A stretch of 64,000 bases of DNA from contig CACOQC010000001.1 in NCBI GenBank assembly GCA_902629215.1, positions 1 to 64,000 on the forward strand, in the 5' to 3' direction. Positions 30,173 to 41,810 of this stretch are shown here, piece after piece (within the stretch, counting starts at the first letter, position 1; each line of letters opens with the position of its first letter). The stretch is from an uncultured Pelagibacteraceae bacterium. GTDB taxonomy: Bacteria > Pseudomonadota > Alphaproteobacteria > Pelagibacterales > Pelagibacteraceae. A program made the translations under genes and the position numbers. Under the pieces are notes generated by a model. The model made no database searches. It was not told the DNA's origin and saw only the letters and a program-made list of their open reading frames with translations.

Positions 30173-30198
30173 AAAAAAAATGGGCCAAAGCCCATTTT
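30173..30198 (-). terminator. Rho-independent terminator between metK and nusA
   Basis: Minus strand AAAATGGGC TTTG GCCCATTTTTTTTT: 9-bp stem followed by a T tract. Confidence 0.8.
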
Positions 30199-30254
30199 GA
30201 TAATTCAACAATGTAGTCGCAATATATAAAAGTTTTTTAATTATTCAATAAAAA

Positions 30255-31424
30255 CTATTTTGAAAAAATGTTTGTTTTATCAGTATTTTCCCATGAAAAA
30301 GCTCCATTCTTTTCAACTTCTCTGCCGAAATGCCCGTACGATGCTGTTTTTTCATATATTGGTTTATTTAAACCAAGCAACTCTCTTATTCCCCTAGGAC
30401 TTAAATCAAAATTTTCCTTTATTTTTTCCTCTACAAATTTATTTTTATCTAAATCGTTATCAAAAAGATTTACATAAATAGAAAGTGGTTTTGAAACCCC
30501 TATGGCGTAAGCTAATTGTATTAAACACTTATCTGCAATTTTTGAAGCAACAACGTTTTTTGCTATATATCTAGCTGCATAAGCTGCAGACCTATCAACT
30601 TTAGTCGGATCTTTACCAGAAAAAGCACCTCCCCCATGTGGTGCTGCACCCCCATAAGTGTCTACAATAATTTTTCTTCCTGTTAATCCACAATCTCCAT
30701 CAGGACCACCTATAACAAAATTACCAGTCGGATTTACATAAAACTCTTTTTCATCGAAATCTTGCATAAAATTTTTTGGTATAGAATTCATCATATATGG
30801 TCTTAATAATTCTCTAACTTGATCTTGATTTACATCAATTGAATGTTGTGAAGATATTACAACAGATTTTACTTTTGACGGTTTACCATCAATATATTCA
30901 AAAGTTACTTGACTTTTAGAGTCAGGTTCAATGTTTTCTAATTTTCCAGACTTTCTATCCTCAGCCATTAATCTTAAAATTTTATGTGAATAATGGATTG
31001 GAGCTGGCATTAAAACATCCGTTTCATTACAGGCATAACCAAACATTATTCCTTGATCTCCTGCACCTTCATCTTTATTACCAGATGAGTCTACTCCCAT
31101 GGCAATATCTGCTGATTGCGAGTGTAAATGACTTTCTATTTTAGTAGCCTCCTTCCACGTAAAACCATCTTGGTCATATCCGATATCTTTAATGCAATCT
31201 CTTACTTTATTTATTAAATAATCTTTTTTAATTTCAGGTCCTCTAACTTCACCAGCTAGTACAACTTTATTTGTTGTAGTAAGTGTTTCACATGCTACCC
31301 TTGCGTAAGGATCATTTGATAAGTAAGTGTCAACCACCATGTCAGAAATTCTATCTGAAACTTTGTCAGGATGACCTTCAGAAACAGATTCACTTGTAAA
31401 AAGAAAGTTTTTTAAATTACTCAT
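30255..31424 (-). CDS. metK: S-adenosylmethionine synthetase
   Basis: [51 protein letters not shown]. Confidence 0.97.
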   Translation of the reverse strand: MSNLKNFLFTSESVSEGHPDKVSDRISDMVVDTYLSNDPYARVACETLTTTNKVVLAGEVRGPEIKKDYLINKVRDCIKDIGYDQDGFTWKEATKIESHLHSQSADIAMGVDSSGNKDEGAGDQGIMFGYACNETDVLMPAPIHYSHKILRLMAEDRKSGKLENIEPDSKSQVTFEYIDGKPSKVKSVVISSQHSIDVNQDQVRELLRPYMMNSIPKNFMQDFDEKEFYVNPTGNFVIGGPDGDCGLTGRKIIVDTYGGAAPHGGGAFSGKDPTKVDRSAAYAARYIAKNVVASKIADKCLIQLAYAIGVSKPLSIYVNLFDNDLDKNKFVEEKIKENFDLSPRGIRELLGLNKPIYEKTASYGHFGREVEKNGAFSWENTDKTNIFSK

Positions 31425-33006
31425 TTTTAATTTTATTAAATGAAAAAATTAAAAAAATATACAATAAAATTAATAAAAAAAATATTTTATTTCCATAAAT
31501 AGAAAATATTGTTGGTTCTAAATCTCTTCTATTTATAAAATCAATATAACCATCTTCTCCATAATCAATTTTTTTTTCAATTTCACCTATTGGATTTATT
31601 ATAACTCCCATTCCATTATTGGCAGATCTTACTACGTATTTACCACTTTCTATTGCTCTAAAAATACTGTGCACCAAATGTTGTTGTGGACCAACAGAAT
31701 TTCCAAACCATCCATCTTCAGATATGTTTAAAATATAATCAAAGTTAAAATTTTTTGTAAGTTTTCCACTATAAATTATTTCATAACAAATAAGTGGTAG
31801 AAAGCTCAAACTATCAAAACCATTTTTAAATTGAATAATTTTCCTTTGTTCACCCCTAGTAAACGATCCAAAATTATTTGTAATTGTTTTAAAACCGACC
31901 TTTGTTAAAAAACTTTCAAAAGGTATAAATTCACCAAAAGGAACTAGATTAACTTTGTTATAATCTTTTATTAAATTTAAATTATTATCAAATACAGAAA
32001 ATGAATTAAAAAATTCATATTGTCCTTTATTTGCCTTTCTACTTGTTATTCCAAGACCAACTAAATGATTTTTTGTAAAATTACTTTCAAATAAATCACT
32101 ATATAAAATTAATTGATCTTGATATGTGCCAGGTATTATTCCTTCAGGCCATAAAAAAAATATTTTTTTTTCAGGGTCAGGAGAGCTTAAATTTATCAGT
32201 TCATTTATAACCTTTTTTGTATCTACATTTGTATAGAATTTATCTAAGCTTATATTTGAACTTACAGCTCTAATTGTGTAGGAATTTTCTGTTAAATTTT
32301 TACTCAAGAAAAGATTTTTATACAAAGCACTATAAATTAATAACAATACAGGAAATAATGATAATAATATAAAAACAATTATTTCTTTTTTTGATTGTCT
32401 AAGAATGTAAATTGAGGGTAATGCAAAAAAACTAATGACCATAAGATTTAACGAATAAGTGCCTATTACTGAAAGAAAACTTAAGAAATCAATATTATCG
32501 GCAAGACTATAGACTATTAAATTCCATGGAAAACCAGTCAGAATATTTCCTCTGATATATTCAACTAATCCAAATAAAAGTGAAAAAAGAAAAAATGCGC
32601 TTGTTACATTTTTAAAATTAAAAATATAAAAAACAAATGTAATTATTCCGTAAAATAAAGCTAAAAAAGCTGGAATTAAAATAAGGGCTACTGGTATTAA
32701 AAAATTAAGATTCTGATCAAAAGTAAGAGAAATAGTTATCCAATATATATTTGTTAAAAAATAACCAAAACCAAATAACCAACCATAAAAAAAGAAAATT
32801 TTTTTATTAGAATGTTTTAAATTTTTAAATAAAAAAATAAAAAATATACTAAATGTAAAAAAATTGATTAAAAAAAAGTTTATTGGCGGAAGACTTAATG
32901 AGCTGAGTGCTCCTATGACTATTAATAAAAAAGTATCTAATACAATCTTTTTTTTTAATTTAATTGATGAATTTCTGAACGGATCTAAAAATTTTTTGTT
33001 CTTCAT
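31417..33006 (-). CDS. lnt: Apolipoprotein N-acyltransferase
   Basis: Polytopic N-terminus plus nitrilase domain: [55 protein letters not shown]. Confidence 0.94.
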   Translation of the reverse strand: MKNKKFLDPFRNSSIKLKKKIVLDTFLLIVIGALSSLSLPPINFFLINFFTFSIFFIFLFKNLKHSNKKIFFFYGWLFGFGYFLTNIYWITISLTFDQNLNFLIPVALILIPAFLALFYGIITFVFYIFNFKNVTSAFFLFSLLFGLVEYIRGNILTGFPWNLIVYSLADNIDFLSFLSVIGTYSLNLMVISFFALPSIYILRQSKKEIIVFILLSLFPVLLLIYSALYKNLFLSKNLTENSYTIRAVSSNISLDKFYTNVDTKKVINELINLSSPDPEKKIFFLWPEGIIPGTYQDQLILYSDLFESNFTKNHLVGLGITSRKANKGQYEFFNSFSVFDNNLNLIKDYNKVNLVPFGEFIPFESFLTKVGFKTITNNFGSFTRGEQRKIIQFKNGFDSLSFLPLICYEIIYSGKLTKNFNFDYILNISEDGWFGNSVGPQQHLVHSIFRAIESGKYVVRSANNGMGVIINPIGEIEKKIDYGEDGYIDFINRRDLEPTIFSIYGNKIFFLLILLYIFLIFSFNKIKNE

Positions 33007-33421
33007 TAAGCATTTTTATATAATCTTTTTTTCTAATATGATCAAAATTTAATAAATGTAAAAAACCGTGGATAAAGGTTTTTGCTACATTCTCCTTAAA
33101 AAAAGATGTTTTTGAGCTTTTAGGTTTATTCATATAATTAAAACTAATGATTATATCTCCTAAGTAAATCTCTTTGGATTTTTTAGATTTTTGGTGAAAT
33201 GGGAATGATAAAATATCGGTATGTTTATTTTTATTCCTAAATTTTTTATTAAGTTTTTTTACATTTTTGTTGTTTGAAAGTAACAAAGTAAGATAAATTT
33301 TTTTATTAACAAATTGAAATTTTTTTGGGAAAAACTTACACAAATTATTAAAAAAAAACTCCTTTTTCTTTATTTTTTTTGACCAGGATTTATCCTCAGA
33401 AAGTACATTAACCTTGATCAT
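32960..33421 (-). CDS. ybeY: Endoribonuclease YbeY
   Basis: FRNKNKHTDILSFPF; FIHGFLHLLNFDH (HGxLHLxGxDH-like). Confidence 0.92.
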   Translation of the reverse strand: MIKVNVLSEDKSWSKKIKKKEFFFNNLCKFFPKKFQFVNKKIYLTLLLSNNKNVKKLNKKFRNKNKHTDILSFPFHQKSKKSKEIYLGDIIISFNYMNKPKSSKTSFFKENVAKTFIHGFLHLLNFDHIRKKDYIKMLNEEQKIFRSVQKFIN

Positions 33422-34412
33422 TATTGTTAGAATATGCTTTAACAATTTTTGATACTAAAGGATGTCTAACTACATCTGAATGATCAAAATCTACAACCGA
33501 AATTTCATTTAAATGTGATAGTATTTTTTTTGATCTATCTAATCCAGAAGCTCGTTTATGAGGTAAATCGATTTGAGAGGGATCACCGTTAACTACAATT
33601 TTAGAATTTTCACCAATTCTCGTTAAGAACATTTTTATTTGAGTGTCAGTAGCATTTTGAGCTTCATCTAAAATTGCAAAAGAATTTTTTAAAGTTCTCC
33701 CTCTCATAAAAGCAAGAGGGGCAATCTCTATATCACCAATTTCAATCATTCTTTGAATTTTTTCGAAATGAAACAAATCATAAAGTGAGTCATATAAAGG
33801 TCTTAAATATGGATCAACTTTTTCTTTCATATCTCCTGGTAAAAAGCCTAATCTCTCTCCAGCCTCTACAGCTGGTCGTGATAATATTATTCTTTCTATT
33901 TTTTTTTCAAGCAACATCGTCAAACCAACAGCAACAGCTAAAAATGTTTTTCCTGTACCAGCAGGCCCAGCTGAAATTATTATTTCACTTTGTCTTAATG
34001 CTCTCACATATTCTTTCTGTTTTTCTGATCTTGGTATAATAGATTTTTTTGGTGTTTTAATTATATCTGTAATATTTGAATTTTTAACTTTTTCATTTAT
34101 CATAAACTTATCTACAGAAGAAAAAATATCTTTATCTTCTATGCTACCATTGTTAATGAATTGATCTACTAAAAATTGAATTGCATTCTTAACAATCTCA
34201 TTTTTTTCAGTACTAGATTTTATTAAAATGGAATTTCCTCTAGAATAAATACTTGCACCTGTTATCTTTTCCAATTCTTTGAGATTTTTATTAAATTCTC
34301 CAACAATACCTATCAATAGGTTGTTATCTTGAAAAATAACACTTAAAGAATTATTTTCCGAATAAACAAACTTTAATAAAGATTGGTTATTTTTTTTTAT
34401 TAGGTTACTCAA
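33408..34412 (-). CDS. PhoH-like ATPase
   Basis: ISAGPAGTGKTFLAVAVG; LSRPAVEAGERLGFLPGD; LDEAQNATDTQIKMFLTRIG. Confidence 0.95.
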   Translation of the reverse strand: MSNLIKKNNQSLLKFVYSENNSLSVIFQDNNLLIGIVGEFNKNLKELEKITGASIYSRGNSILIKSSTEKNEIVKNAIQFLVDQFINNGSIEDKDIFSSVDKFMINEKVKNSNITDIIKTPKKSIIPRSEKQKEYVRALRQSEIIISAGPAGTGKTFLAVAVGLTMLLEKKIERIILSRPAVEAGERLGFLPGDMKEKVDPYLRPLYDSLYDLFHFEKIQRMIEIGDIEIAPLAFMRGRTLKNSFAILDEAQNATDTQIKMFLTRIGENSKIVVNGDPSQIDLPHKRASGLDRSKKILSHLNEISVVDFDHSDVVRHPLVSKIVKAYSNNNDQG

Positions 34413-34414
34413 AT

Positions 34415-35740
34415 CTATGCCACTCTTCTTTTTAATTTTAAGCTTTCACCAAATAGAGTATTTTGGTTACTATTTTTAATTTTTACTTTCACTACATTGC
34501 CTACTTCTTCATCATTACCATCAAATATGACTGAAGTCATGTATTCTGATCGACCAAAAAATTTGTTACTTTCCTTTGTTTTATTTTCTACCAAAACCTC
34601 AATTTCTTTATTTTCAAGGGATTTATTCATTAAAATTTGATGATCAAAAAGTTGTTTTTGAACTTTTTCTAATCTTCTTAAAGAAATTTTTTTATCAATA
34701 AGGTTTAATCCTGAGGCAACAGTTCCAGGTCTTGGACTGAATATAAATGAAAATGAATTTATGAATTTGATATTTTTAATTAAATCTAAAGTTGCTTTAA
34801 AATCTTTTTCTTCTTCTCCAGGATAAGCGATTATAAAATCACTTGAAAACTCAATACTTTGATTAATCATTTTTAATTTTTCATATGTTTTTATATAATC
34901 TCTAACTAAGTGTTTTCTATTCATCAATTTTAAAATTCTATCAGATCCACTTTGCACTGGTAGATGAACTAATGGCATTATCTTTTTCGAGATGCTATAA
35001 ACGTTTATTAAATCCTCTGTCATGTCTCTAGGATGAGAGGTGGTATATCTAATTCTTTTTATCTCCCGAATTTTTTCTATTTCAAGTATTAGATCTGACA
35101 ACCTATAATCATTACTGTTATAAGCATTAACATTTTGGCCTAATAATATAATTTCTTTAACACCATTTTCAGATAAACTTTTCGCCTCATCAATTATCTC
35201 TTTAAATGATCGTGAGTGTTCAGGACCTCTAGTGTACGGAACTACACAAAAATGACAAAATTTATCACAACCCTCTTGAATGGTTAAAAATGAAGAAACT
35301 TTCTTTGATGAATTTTGAATTTTATTCAAATAATCAAATTTTGAAATAGTATCAAATTCTGTTTCATCTAATTTTTCTTGATTATCAATATGTTCTTTAA
35401 TCTTATCATTTATTTTATGATAAGCTTGCGGTCCAATAACAATATCTATATATGGCTCCCTTTTTATCATTTCTTCGTTTTCTGCTTGAGCAACACAACC
35501 TGCAATTATAATTATTGGTTTTTTTTTAAACTTAAATTTTTTTTTTACTCTACCTATTTCATGATAAACCTTTTCTTTAGCTTTATCTCTAATGTGGCAA
35601 GTATTTAATAGATAACAATTTGTTTCCTCTAGATTTTCTGTTTTAGTAAATCCAATTTTTTTGGTAATATCAAAAATACGATTGGAATCATATTCATTCA
35701 TTTGGCACCCAAACGTTTTAATAAAGATTTTTTTACTCAT
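34415..35740 (-). CDS. miaB: tRNA-2-methylthio-N6-dimethylallyladenosine synthase
   Basis: KTFGCQMNEYDSNRI; GCDKFCHFCVVPYTRGPEHSR; GLNVNAY-like LGQNVNAYN. Confidence 0.96.
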   Translation of the reverse strand: MSKKIFIKTFGCQMNEYDSNRIFDITKKIGFTKTENLEETNCYLLNTCHIRDKAKEKVYHEIGRVKKKFKFKKKPIIIIAGCVAQAENEEMIKREPYIDIVIGPQAYHKINDKIKEHIDNQEKLDETEFDTISKFDYLNKIQNSSKKVSSFLTIQEGCDKFCHFCVVPYTRGPEHSRSFKEIIDEAKSLSENGVKEIILLGQNVNAYNSNDYRLSDLILEIEKIREIKRIRYTTSHPRDMTEDLINVYSISKKIMPLVHLPVQSGSDRILKLMNRKHLVRDYIKTYEKLKMINQSIEFSSDFIIAYPGEEEKDFKATLDLIKNIKFINSFSFIFSPRPGTVASGLNLIDKKISLRRLEKVQKQLFDHQILMNKSLENKEIEVLVENKTKESNKFFGRSEYMTSVIFDGNDEEVGNVVKVKIKNSNQNTLFGESLKLKRRVA

Positions 35741-36152
35741 CCTTTGGGTCTATTTTAACTCCGTATAACTCAAGTTTATGATCAACTAGTTTATAACCAT
35801 ATTTTTCAGCTACTTTTTTTTGTAATTTTTCAATATCATCATCTACAAACTCAATAATCTTTCCAGTTTTAACATCGATTAAATGATCATGGTGGCCTTC
35901 ATTCAATTCTTCATATCTAGCTTTGCCACCTTTAAACTCATGTTTTGTAAGTATCCCTGACTCTTCAAATAATTTTACAGTTCGATAAACAGTTGCGATA
36001 CTTATTTTGGGGTCAATTTTTGATACTCTTTTATAAAGTTCATCGACATCTGGGTGATCTGTTGATTCTGACATCACTTTTGCAATTATACGTCTTTGAT
36101 CCGTAAGTTTAACACCTTTTGATAAACATTTTTGTTCAATAGTTTCAGACAT
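35733..36152 (-). CDS. Fur-family regulator
   Basis: GVKLTDQRRIIAKVM; ISIATVYRTVKLFEESGI; GHHDHLIDVKTGKIIEF. Confidence 0.9.
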   Translation of the reverse strand: MSETIEQKCLSKGVKLTDQRRIIAKVMSESTDHPDVDELYKRVSKIDPKISIATVYRTVKLFEESGILTKHEFKGGKARYEELNEGHHDHLIDVKTGKIIEFVDDDIEKLQKKVAEKYGYKLVDHKLELYGVKIDPKDE

Positions 36153-36160
36153 TTCTAATT

Positions 36161-36547
36161 TTAACTCAAATAAATAGGATTAATCAAATTTTTTTTAATT
36201 TTATATTTTTGACATAAATTTGGAATATCTTCATATTTAACTTCGTTTTCGTACTCAAAATCATCAAAACTAAAGCAAAAATAATCAATATTATTTGATA
36301 AATTAATAGCTTTTACAATTGAAAGTGAATTTCTTATTCCAGCAAAACTTCCTGGACCCCTATTTACATAAATTTGTGAAATTTTTTTAAAACTTAAATT
36401 TTTTGACATTAAAAATTCATTAATAAGCATTACCAGTTTTTCATAGTTATTTTTACTATTTTCATAAATAATATTATAACTATTATCATTATTAATGATC
36501 ATAAAAAAAACTTTGTCTTTGGCCGCATCAATTATTAGCTTATTCAT
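36161..36547 (-). CDS. tsaB: TsaB-like (YeaZ) protein, short form (start at MNKLIID)
   Basis: NRGPGSFAGIRNSLSIVKAI matches the TsaB GPGSFTGLR motif; only about 128 aa. Confidence 0.75.
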   Translation of the reverse strand: MNKLIIDAAKDKVFFMIINNDNSYNIIYENSKNNYEKLVMLINEFLMSKNLSFKKISQIYVNRGPGSFAGIRNSLSIVKAINLSNNIDYFCFSFDDFEYENEVKYEDIPNLCQKYKIKKNLINPIYLS

Positions 36548-37562
36548 CTTACAATTTATTTTTTTCACTAACTCTAATTCACAAGACAATAATAGTAAAT
36601 ATTATTCAAACGATAGTGGTGTTTTATCTATAATGTATCATCGCTTTAATGAAAATAAATATCCATCAACAAATGTACGTATGGAGATCTTTCATAAACA
36701 AATGGAAGTTATAAAACAACTAGGTTATAAATTTTATAATCCAGAGTATTTTTTGAAAGAATTTGAAAAACCAAAAAATGAAAAGAAAATATTAATTACT
36801 ATAGATGATGGATTTAAATCATTTTATAATGAAGCTTGGCCATATTTAAAAAAAAATAATATTCCATTTATCCTTTTTGTGTCTACTGAACCTGTTGGAA
36901 AATATGGCTATATGTCATGGGATGAAATTAAAGAAATAGATGAATCTAAATTAGGTTTTATTGGCCATCATTCACATACTCATAAATATCTAATTGATTT
37001 TAGCGAAAAGGAATTTGAAAATGATATAGAAACAGCTTCAAGAATTTTTCAAAAAGAACTTGGATATGTACCACCAATTTTTTCTTATCCTTTTGGAGAA
37101 TATTCATTTTATATGAAAAATTACATTTCTAAAAATTTTAAATTAGCGTTTGGTCAACATTCTGGGATTATTGATATAAATAAAGATAAATATGAACTTC
37201 CTCGATTTCCAATCAATGAAAAATATGGAGAATTAAAAAGGTTTAAATCAATAATTAATTATCTACCACTTGAATACAAATCATTAGAACCTGAGGAAAA
37301 AAAGTTAAACAAAAATAACAATCCTCCAAAATTGATTGTAAAATTTTTTGATGAACAAAAAAATATAGAAAATATTAACTGTTATTCAAATGATGGTGGT
37401 AATTGGAAAAAACCAAATCTGAAATTTTTATCGAATACTCTAATAATCAATTTTGAAGATCCTTTCTTACCTAGACGAGGTAGAATAAATTGTTCATTAA
37501 ATGATAATGGGAAATGGCGTTGGTTTGGAACACAATTTACCGTGAAACAAAAACTAAATTAA
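36495..37562 (+). CDS. Secreted polysaccharide deacetylase family protein
   Basis: Signal-like N-terminus; LSIMYHRF, ILITIDDGFKSFYNEAWP, IGHHSHTHKYL: NodB homology motifs. Confidence 0.9.
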   Translation: MIIKKTLSLAASIISLFILQFIFFTNSNSQDNNSKYYSNDSGVLSIMYHRFNENKYPSTNVRMEIFHKQMEVIKQLGYKFYNPEYFLKEFEKPKNEKKILITIDDGFKSFYNEAWPYLKKNNIPFILFVSTEPVGKYGYMSWDEIKEIDESKLGFIGHHSHTHKYLIDFSEKEFENDIETASRIFQKELGYVPPIFSYPFGEYSFYMKNYISKNFKLAFGQHSGIIDINKDKYELPRFPINEKYGELKRFKSIINYLPLEYKSLEPEEKKLNKNNNPPKLIVKFFDEQKNIENINCYSNDGGNWKKPNLKFLSNTLIINFEDPFLPRRGRINCSLNDNGKWRWFGTQFTVKQKLN

Positions 37563-38630
37563 GCTCTCTAATTTTATGCTAGAAGGTAATAACTTAGCAT
37601 CATCAAAATCCTCAAGATTGTTTTGCTTTATAATTTTTTGTAAGACCTCAACATATTGATTTCCAGTTTCCGCATATTCATCTAAAAATTTAGAAAGTAT
37701 AATACTATTTAACGGCAAGCCTTTATCTCGTAATTTTGCTCTTTCTTTTCTAAATTCTTTGTATGATGAGTGTGTGTTTAGATTTCTTTGATAAGCTCTA
37801 ACTGACGCTTGAAGCACATTAAATTTCATTACTTTATGACCTTCATCTTTATCTGCATCCTTTGGTTTTAAACCCTCACCTGACCATGTCCATTGTCCGA
37901 AAAGGGCATTTCCTTCTTGTGCAAATCTTGAAGTACCCCAGCCAGTTTCCTTTGCTGCTTGAGCTAAAGCCAAAGACACAGGAACTTCATCCATTCTAAT
38001 TTTTAAAGTTGATAAATCTTTTGATGGAATACCATACTGTTTGTACTTTTTATCTAGCCATTTTTTTTCTAAATCTGTGTTATTACTTTTATTAATTATG
38101 CTAAATAATCTTTTTCTATCTAACTTTATATTATTATTTTCTTTCAGTATTAATGGTAAAACTATTTGAATAAAAAATTCTTTTCTTTTATTAGTATTTT
38201 CAATCATTTTAATTTCATTCGGCAATAATGTTAAAGCTACAGGTTTTACCAATTTTGTTTTTCTTACATCTTCAAGTTTATAGTCTGTATCTTCAAATAA
38301 TTGTTTTATAGTAGAAGCATTCAATCTTACAGTATCTGTTTCTAAGTCATTAAGACTAAAAATATCTTTTAGTAAATCTTTCTCATCCAATATTTTATCA
38401 TCACTTTCTACACTACTAGAGCCATTATTAAGAGTATATGCTAAAACTTGTTTAGATTTATTTTCAAAAGCACCATCTTTATTGTTTGCGTAATTTATGA
38501 CTAAAGGCATTGAATAAAAAAAGAAAATTAATAACAAAGAGGAAATAAAAATTCTTGGAATTGATCCTATTTCTTTTTGATCAAAATATTGAATGAACTT
38601 AGTTTTTTTTATCAAGTTTTTTTTATACAT
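37554..38630 (-). CDS. Bax-like glucosaminidase family protein
   Basis: PVSLALAQAAKETGWGTSRFAQEGNALFGQWTW; AYQRNLNTHSSYKEFR. Confidence 0.88.
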   Translation of the reverse strand: MYKKNLIKKTKFIQYFDQKEIGSIPRIFISSLLLIFFFYSMPLVINYANNKDGAFENKSKQVLAYTLNNGSSSVESDDKILDEKDLLKDIFSLNDLETDTVRLNASTIKQLFEDTDYKLEDVRKTKLVKPVALTLLPNEIKMIENTNKRKEFFIQIVLPLILKENNNIKLDRKRLFSIINKSNNTDLEKKWLDKKYKQYGIPSKDLSTLKIRMDEVPVSLALAQAAKETGWGTSRFAQEGNALFGQWTWSGEGLKPKDADKDEGHKVMKFNVLQASVRAYQRNLNTHSSYKEFRKERAKLRDKGLPLNSIILSKFLDEYAETGNQYVEVLQKIIKQNNLEDFDDAKLLPSSIKLESLI

Positions 38631-38633
38631 ATA

Positions 38634-39173
38634 TTAAATTGCCTCAACTTGTTTAACTTCAGGTATATAATGACACAAAAGATTTTGAACGCCTTGCTTC
38701 AAAGTCATCGTTGAACTAGGGCAACCTGAGCAACTACCCTGTAATTGAACCCTAACAATTCCATTTTTAAATTCTTTAAACTTTATATCCCCGCCATCTT
38801 TAGCAACAGCTGGTCTTATTTTTTCATTTAAAATTTGAACAATTTTTTTTTCTATATCTTTTAAGTTTTCTAAATTTTCATTTAAATCTTTATCAATTAC
38901 ATATTCTTTACCATCTGAATAATAATCATTTATTAATGAGATAATAATATGCTTTAAATTTTCCCATTCTATATCTTCGTACTTATTCACCGAGACAAAA
39001 TCTTTTCCTAAAAAAATACTTTCAACACCATTTACAGAAAGTAAATTTCTAATTAATTCATTGTTACTCTCATTTTTGTCATTTATTTCAAAAGATCCAT
39101 TATTTGATACAATCTTTCCAGGCAAAAATTTTATTGAATTTGGATTTGGTGTAGTCTCTATTTGAACAAACAT
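38634..39173 (-). CDS. NifU/NfuA-like Fe-S scaffold (Nfu N-terminal plus NifU domain)
   Basis: MFVQIETTPNPNSIKFLPG; RPAVAKDGGDIKF; CSGCPSS. Confidence 0.95.
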   Translation of the reverse strand: MFVQIETTPNPNSIKFLPGKIVSNNGSFEINDKNESNNELIRNLLSVNGVESIFLGKDFVSVNKYEDIEWENLKHIIISLINDYYSDGKEYVIDKDLNENLENLKDIEKKIVQILNEKIRPAVAKDGGDIKFKEFKNGIVRVQLQGSCSGCPSSTMTLKQGVQNLLCHYIPEVKQVEAI

Positions 39174-39225
39174 ATTTTATTTATAATCATAAATTATAAA
39201 ATTAAAACTTGATATTTTAAATGTC

Positions 39226-40227
39226 TTAAAAGCCTACTATTTCGTGAATTTTTTTTATTTTAAGTGAGGCTTGTTCATTAGCTTTTTCATATCCCTCAAC
39301 TAGAATTTCATCTAAAAAACTTTTTTCATTTAACAATTTTTTAATTTCTTTAGAAATTGGTGAAATTTTCTCAACTATTACTTGTGATAATTTTTCTTTA
39401 AATTCAGAAAAATTCTTCCCTGAAAATTCATTTATTGATTTTTCGAGTGTTAAACCTGTTAAGCTAGAATAAATTCCAATTAAATTTTTTGCTTCTGGTC
39501 TCTTATTGAGCTCATCATTATTTGATGGCATCGGCAATGGATCTGTTTTTGCTTTTTTAATTTTATTAATTATTACATCTGAACTATCAGTTAGATTTAT
39601 TCTACTTAAATCTGATAATTCTGATTTACTCATTTTTTTAGTCCCATCCTTAAGGCTCATAATTCTTGAAAATTCTTTTTGAATTAATGGCTCAGGCACT
39701 TTAAAAAAATTTTCTGCTTTAAAATCATTATTAAATTTCTGAGCAACATCTCTACAAAGTTCTAAATGTTGTTTTTGATCATCTCCAACTGGTACATGTG
39801 TTGCATCATATAATAATATATCCGCTGCCATTAAAACTGGATAAGAATATAATCCAACACTTGCTTTTTCTTTATCTTGACCAGCTTTTTCCTTAAATTG
39901 AGTCATTCTACTCAGCCAACCAGTTCTTGCAGTACAACTTAAAATCCAAGCTGCTTCAGAGTGAGCTGTTACACTTGATTGATTGAATATAATACTTTTT
40001 TTTGGATCTATCCCGCTGGCTACAAAAGTAGCTACTGTTTCACGAATGTTATTTCTAAGTTCCTTGGGATCTTGTTTTACTGTTATTGCATGTAAATCAA
40101 CTACACAAAATATGCAATCATTTTCATCATCATTATTCAACTCTACAAAATTTTTTATTGCTCCCAAATAATTACCTAAATGAAGATTACCAGTAGGTTG
40201 AACGCCTGAAAATATTTTTTTTACCAT
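39226..40227 (-). CDS. trpS: Tryptophanyl-tRNA synthetase
   Basis: [28 protein letters not shown]. Confidence 0.97.
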   Translation of the reverse strand: MVKKIFSGVQPTGNLHLGNYLGAIKNFVELNNDDENDCIFCVVDLHAITVKQDPKELRNNIRETVATFVASGIDPKKSIIFNQSSVTAHSEAAWILSCTARTGWLSRMTQFKEKAGQDKEKASVGLYSYPVLMAADILLYDATHVPVGDDQKQHLELCRDVAQKFNNDFKAENFFKVPEPLIQKEFSRIMSLKDGTKKMSKSELSDLSRINLTDSSDVIINKIKKAKTDPLPMPSNNDELNKRPEAKNLIGIYSSLTGLTLEKSINEFSGKNFSEFKEKLSQVIVEKISPISKEIKKLLNEKSFLDEILVEGYEKANEQASLKIKKIHEIVGF

Positions 40228-40229
40228 GT

Positions 40230-41759
40230 TTAATACTTTAATTTAAGATCTTTGGAATTAAAAGCTTTGATAAGAAATGATATCAACAAATATAAAATTA
40301 AAGCTAATATTACAACTAAAATTAAGTAAAATAATTTAAATTTATAATCATATATTAAATAATTACTAAAAAAAGAAATTAGATAATTAAAAATAAAGCC
40401 CATTAAAATAGATGCAAAAATGATTTTAAAAAAATTCTTTAAAAATATCTTGTTAAATGAAAATAATTTTTTATTACTTAAACAAATATACAAAATTATA
40501 GAATTAAACCAAGACGAGATGGATGTTGCTATGGGAATTATTATAAACCCAATATCTCTAAAATAATAAAGACTGATAATAATATTTAAAATTACAGAAA
40601 TTAAAGAAATATAAAAAGGTGTCTTGGTATCATGATTAGCAAAGAAAAAACTGGAAAAAACTTTTATCAACGCAAATGCAGGTAGCCCGAAGGAGAAATA
40701 ATAAAGAGCATAAGCTGAATTTTCCACCGAAATCTCGTCAAAAGATCCATAACCAAATAAAGCAGAAATAATCTCATTTGAACCAATCATTAGAGCTATA
40801 GTAGCAGGGATACTTAAAAACATACTTAATTCTAAAGCTTTATTTTGAATTAAATGAATTTTATCTATTTTGTTCATTTGAACGTATTTTGATAATTGTG
40901 GTAAAACTACAACTCCAATAGCAATTCCTGCTATCGCTAAGTTTATTTGATAAATTCTATCTGCGTAATAAAGATAAGAGACTGCGCTAGCTTGGAATGA
41001 TGCAATTATTGTTCCAACTAGTATATTTATTTGGGTTACTCCTGATGAAAAAATACTTGGTAAAAGTTTTTTGAAAAAAATTTTGACTGGTTTCGTTATA
41101 TGAAAATTAAAATTTAATTTAAATGAATAAAATTTATTTACAAATTTATACAAAAAAATAATTTGAAGAAAGCCTGCAATTGAAACACCATAAGAAAGAT
41201 AGTATACAATATGGTCGTCTAATAATTTCCCAAAAAATAATATTCCAATTAATATTATATTTAAAATAATTGGCGCTGCTGAAGCTGCTGCAAATTTATT
41301 ATATGAATTCAAGATTGCTGCAAAAAAAGATGCTAAACATACAAACATTAAGAATGGAAATGTAATTCTAGTTAAAGATATTGCTAATTGTAATTTCTCA
41401 GTATCTCCCACAAATCCAGGAGCAATTAAACTTACAAAAATTGGCATGAAAATCTCTATTATGAATACTAAAAAAAAAAGACTCAAAAACAAAAGATTAA
41501 AAATTTGATCTGCAAATTTTTTTGATTTTACTTTTCCTTTAGTGAGCTCAGATGTATAACTAGGAACAAAAGCAGCATTAAATGTTCCCTCAGCAAATAA
41601 TCTTCTAAAAGTATTCGGAATTCTAAATGCAACAAAAAAAGCATCAGCAATAAGGCCTGTGCCTAGAAATATTGCAATTAAGATGTCTCTTAAATAACCA
41701 AGTATTCTGCTGATTATTGTATAAAATCCAAAAGTCCCTGTTGACTTAATTAAATTCAT
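40230..41759 (-). CDS. murJ: Lipid II flippase MurJ
   Basis: [56 protein letters not shown]. Confidence 0.96.
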   Translation of the reverse strand: MNLIKSTGTFGFYTIISRILGYLRDILIAIFLGTGLIADAFFVAFRIPNTFRRLFAEGTFNAAFVPSYTSELTKGKVKSKKFADQIFNLLFLSLFFLVFIIEIFMPIFVSLIAPGFVGDTEKLQLAISLTRITFPFLMFVCLASFFAAILNSYNKFAAASAAPIILNIILIGILFFGKLLDDHIVYYLSYGVSIAGFLQIIFLYKFVNKFYSFKLNFNFHITKPVKIFFKKLLPSIFSSGVTQINILVGTIIASFQASAVSYLYYADRIYQINLAIAGIAIGVVVLPQLSKYVQMNKIDKIHLIQNKALELSMFLSIPATIALMIGSNEIISALFGYGSFDEISVENSAYALYYFSFGLPAFALIKVFSSFFFANHDTKTPFYISLISVILNIIISLYYFRDIGFIIIPIATSISSWFNSIILYICLSNKKLFSFNKIFLKNFFKIIFASILMGFIFNYLISFFSNYLIYDYKFKLFYLILVVILALILYLLISFLIKAFNSKDLKLKY

Positions 41760-41810
41760 AAATCATATTAGTCTTAATTTTACCCCATTTGTACACCTAA
41801 TTAATAAAAA

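Noticed and set aside
30160-30195. NusA N-terminal extension MGFGPFFFGVYKV in the ORF track
   Set aside because: It translates the T tract and stem of the metK terminator; MLNKRADK at 30159 is the sensible start.
31417-31500. SAM riboswitch upstream of metK
   Set aside because: metK overlaps the end of lnt by 8 nt, leaving no leader region for a riboswitch.
33785-34039. 84-aa plus-strand ORF with poly-F and poly-Q stretches
   Set aside because: Antisense to the PhoH P-loop region; low complexity arises from A/T-rich codons.
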